Shown: positions 61,736-64,000 of the stretch, one piece after another
Layout: each line of letters starts with the position of its first letter
Position numbering within the stretch: position 1 is the stretch's first letter
Source: Chryseobacterium gleum
GTDB taxonomy: Bacteria; Bacteroidota; Bacteroidia; UBA10329
Assembly: GCA_945903645.1 (NCBI GenBank)
Contig: CAMDOM010000001.1
Location: 54,491-118,490 of the forward strand
Length of the DNA: 64,000 nt
Direction of reading: 5' to 3'
The notes under the pieces: generated by a model
Database searches by the model: none
What the model saw: the letters and a program-made list of their open reading frames with translations, nothing else
Told to the model about the DNA's origin: nothing
Translations under genes and position numbers: made by a program

Positions 61736-63468
61736 CCAGTAGCGATGTAATCAAAGTTGGTGCGCAGGTCATTTGCGATGGTTTTGATGAATATCATACT
61801 GCGTTTAAGGCGCTTACCCGCCATGCCTCTAAGGTTTTTGCCTTTCGCGATTGGAGTGCCGTTCCAGAATTAACCCGAAATCGCCAGAGTCATTACCGCG
61901 ATTTTATTGATAAAACCGCCCAACGGGTAACTCTGATTTTGGGTGATACTATAAATGAATATGCTACCTGGGCCAGCCTCAAGCGGGAGTTTGCGCTACT
62001 TATTCAGGAGCGAAGAGATGGTCCCATTTCCGAAAGTTTTTTCAATTCGGTGCTGCGCAAAATGTTTAGTACCGAAGGGATTGATGCCGATCTGGAGTTT
62101 ATCAACTTTCATCGCAGAGGCATAAATACCAATCCTAGCGAACCGATTTATGATAGATTTTATCTTGGTTCGGATGAAATGGAAACCATGTGGGCACGGA
62201 TTTTAAAGTCGTATGGATTCCGATTTGCCTTTCAGGATTTTGATAGGGATGTTGAGCAAATAGCGGAGGCAATTCGTGCCAAAATTGTAGAAACATTAGG
62301 CCGTTTAGAGGATGTAGACCAATTGGACATGGTGCGTTCAGTTTTCTACCGCAACAAAGGAGCTTATTTGGTAGGCAAGATTACCAAAGGAAACGTCCAA
62401 ATTCCTGTGGTGCTTCCGTTGCTGCATCACGAAGACGGTGTGGCGGTAGATGGTGTGCTGTTGTCTAAAGATGAAATTGCAGTCATTTTCAGTTTTAGCC
62501 GTAGCTACTTTTTTGTTGAAAGTGAAAATCCAGTGGAGTTAATTCACTTTTTACGGCCGCTGATGTCGCATAAAAACCTGTCGGAATTGTATGCCAGCAT
62601 TGGCTACGACAGGCATTCAAAAACGGTATTGTTCAAAGAAATTCAGCAACACTTAGAGCGGTCTGATGATCAGTTTATTGTAGCTCCCGGAACCAAAGGA
62701 ATGGTGATGGCCGTATTTACCCTCCCTAACTTTAATGTGGTGTTTAAGGTGATTCGCGACAAGTTTGGGCCTACCAAAAACTTCGACCGCCAACACGTAA
62801 TCGATAGTTATCAATTGGTTTTAATGCACGATCGCGTGGGCCGACTAGCTGATGCTATGGAGTATGAGCAGATTAAATTTGACCTCAATCGGTTTTCTAC
62901 CGCGGTGCTCGATGAATTACTAAACGAATGCAGTAAAACCGTTTTTATTGATGGCGACAAATTGATTGTGCGCCATTTGTTTACCGAGAAAAAGTTAGTG
63001 CCACTTAACTTATTTCTTGAAGCTGCTTCGCCCGAAAGCGCCTCCGCTGTAATAATTGATTACGGTTTTGCGGTGAAGGAATTGGCGGCTGCCAATATCT
63101 TTCCGGGCGATTTACTGCTGAAGAATTTTGGGGTTACGCGCCATGGTCGTGTCATATTTTACGACTATGATGAATTGTGTTTTCTGGACCAGGTAAACTT
63201 TAGGAGAATACCAACCCCGCGCAGACAAGAACAGATTTATTCAGGAGAACCGTGGTATACGGTAGAAGAAAACGATGTTTTTCCTCAGGAGTTAGATGCT
63301 TTTATGGCTCCTTTGGGAGAGCTGAGAACCGTGTTTATAAAACATCATTCCGACCTTTTTGATGTCGCTTTCTGGAAAGAAATGCAACAGGTGCAACGCG
63401 ATGGGCGCTTGGCTGATTTCTTCCCCTACAAAAGAAATAAAGTAGCGTTGGGATTCAGTATTGAGTGA
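61732..63468 (+). CDS. aceK: Isocitrate dehydrogenase kinase/phosphatase
   Basis: AceK phosphorylates and dephosphorylates isocitrate dehydrogenase to steer carbon between the TCA cycle and the glyoxylate bypass. Hallmarks: 'GTKGMVMAVFTLPNFNVVFKVIRDKFGPTK', NFDRQHVIDSYQLVLMHDRVGRLADAMEYE, 'IDYGFAVKELAAANIFPGDLLLKNFGVTRHGRVIFYDYDEL', RIPTPRRQEQIYSGEPWYTV. All conserved catalytic regions are present; 578 residues, full length. The family is best known from proteobacteria. No aceA or aceB lies in the window. It overlaps the lipoprotein gene by 4 bp. Confidence 0.95.
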   Translation: MTSSDVIKVGAQVICDGFDEYHTAFKALTRHASKVFAFRDWSAVPELTRNRQSHYRDFIDKTAQRVTLILGDTINEYATWASLKREFALLIQERRDGPISESFFNSVLRKMFSTEGIDADLEFINFHRRGINTNPSEPIYDRFYLGSDEMETMWARILKSYGFRFAFQDFDRDVEQIAEAIRAKIVETLGRLEDVDQLDMVRSVFYRNKGAYLVGKITKGNVQIPVVLPLLHHEDGVAVDGVLLSKDEIAVIFSFSRSYFFVESENPVELIHFLRPLMSHKNLSELYASIGYDRHSKTVLFKEIQQHLERSDDQFIVAPGTKGMVMAVFTLPNFNVVFKVIRDKFGPTKNFDRQHVIDSYQLVLMHDRVGRLADAMEYEQIKFDLNRFSTAVLDELLNECSKTVFIDGDKLIVRHLFTEKKLVPLNLFLEAASPESASAVIIDYGFAVKELAAANIFPGDLLLKNFGVTRHGRVIFYDYDELCFLDQVNFRRIPTPRRQEQIYSGEPWYTVEENDVFPQELDAFMAPLGELRTVFIKHHSDLFDVAFWKEMQQVQRDGRLADFFPYKRNKVALGFSIE

Positions 63469-63492
63469 AAACACGTCTGACCTGAAACTGCA

Positions 63493-64000
63493 TCAAACTG
63501 GCTTAACCACCATTTGAACCGTTTTTCCTGTTTTAATTTCCATCAAAACTTCTTTGCCCACCAGCACACGAGCTATGGTAGCATCGTCAAAATGGCGAAT
63601 GGTTATTAATTCCAGTCCATCTTGCTGGATTACTTTGAAATTTTTGCTCAAATCGTCAACCAAACTGGTAAGTCGGTCTCTATCGTTGTCTACCGCCACT
63701 GCAAAACTTACCGCAGAATTTTGCATCACGTTAATACGTATGCCATGGTCGGCAAAGCGGGTAAAAATGTCCCGAAGGTTGTTTTCTACGATAAACGAAT
63801 AATCAAGCGGCATTATGGATAACAACACTTGGTCCATTCTAAAAATGAATGATGAAATGGGATTGGAGGTTTCTGTGTCACTTACCACTGTCCCAACGGC
63901 ATCTGGGTTCACAAACGATTTCACACGAAGCGGAATCTTCTTATTCTGCAACGGTTTTATGGTTTTTGGATGAATTACGCTTGTACCGAAATAAGCCAAT
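63493..64000 (-). CDS. Aspartate kinase, C-terminal part (5' end outside window)
   Basis: The frame stays open to the right edge; the TTG at 63999 is not a real start. It begins inside the catalytic domain (AYFGTSVIHPKTIKPLQNKKIPLRVKSFVNPDAVGT), where the HPKT region is diagnostic, and continues into two ACT domains (MDQVLLSIMPLDYSFIVENN, INVMQNSAVSFAVAVDN) that bind regulatory amino acids. It starts the lysine/threonine/methionine pathway. About 168 C-terminal residues seen. Confidence 0.9.
   Translation of the reverse strand, partial: LAYFGTSVIHPKTIKPLQNKKIPLRVKSFVNPDAVGTVVSDTETSNPISSFIFRMDQVLLSIMPLDYSFIVENNLRDIFTRFADHGIRINVMQNSAVSFAVAVDNDRDRLTSLVDDLSKNFKVIQQDGLELITIRHFDDATIARVLVGKEVLMEIKTGKTVQMVVKPV

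Noticed and set aside
1-64000. CRISPR array, prophage, insertion sequence or restriction/defence island
   Set aside because: No regular spacer arrays, transposases, integrases, cas, restriction or phage genes were seen; the short repeats at 2333, 37090 and 39524 do not have CRISPR form.

Overview
The window comes from a Bacteroidota chromosome, most likely a Flavobacteriales-type lineage. The evidence is a complete type IX secretion core (porP/sprF-like, gldK, gldL, gldM, gldN), two proteins with T9SS C-terminal sorting tails, MacB/FtsX-type export proteins, a DUF4199 protein, a CarH-type light regulator beside an ECF sigma factor, and several promoters matching the Bacteroidota consensus (TTG-N19/20-TAnnTTTG). 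AT content is moderate, Shine-Dalgarno sites are mostly absent, and no CRISPR array, tRNA, rRNA, transposase or integrase was seen. The genes look chromosomal throughout.

Layout. (1) 1-5000 looks like a light-response and pterin/isoprenoid block: a TIGR01777 epimerase (cut by the window edge), an SRPBCC protein, a CarH/LitR-like B12-binding MerR regulator, a 590-bp intergenic region with a degenerate 86-bp-period direct repeat, then a tight run of ECF sigma factor, an IDI-like protein that has lost catalytic residues, a 6-pyruvoyl-tetrahydropterin synthase and GTP cyclohydrolase I. (2) 5000-10000 is a histidine kinase / response regulator / histidine kinase set. (3) 10000-19600 holds topA, a ureohydrolase-fold protein with altered metal ligands, and the porP-gldKLMN secretion/gliding block, ended by a clear terminator. 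(4) 19700-29100 is housekeeping: an FtsX-like permease, purH, mreB, a secreted thioredoxin-like T9SS cargo, guaA, a LysM/substrate-binding protein and hemF. (5) 29000-32100 is a MacAB-like tripartite exporter.

(6) 32300-43200 is mixed: two glycosyltransferases, a Kazal/PKD T9SS cargo, a scramblase-like protein, a TonB-dependent receptor, an O-methyltransferase, futalosine-pathway menaquinone genes mqnB/mqnD, a second PTPS-family gene and fabD. (7) 43270-55520 is a long minus-strand nucleotide-sugar run: UDP-GlcNAc C4-epimerase-like, rmlB, galE, a UDP-HexNAc dehydrogenase, a wbpB/wlbA-like oxidoreductase, a wbpD-like acetyltransferase, UDP-xylose synthase, ugd, a wbpE-like aminotransferase, two glycosyltransferases and a DUF4199 protein. 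(8) 55600-64000 has the small SRP RNA (ffs), an N-terminally truncated GT1 glycosyltransferase, a secreted protein usually labelled asparagine synthetase B, dnaB with a small upstream membrane protein, a lipoprotein, aceK, and the C-terminal end of an aspartate kinase cut by the window edge.

The strongest candidates for something new are the CarH-linked repeat array upstream of the sigma-factor operon, together with the catalytically altered IDI homologue inside that operon. Next come the altered ureohydrolase next to the T9SS genes, a probable frameshifted micro-lipoprotein, and the truncated glycosyltransferase beside ffs. All functional statements come from reading sequence motifs; no database search was run.
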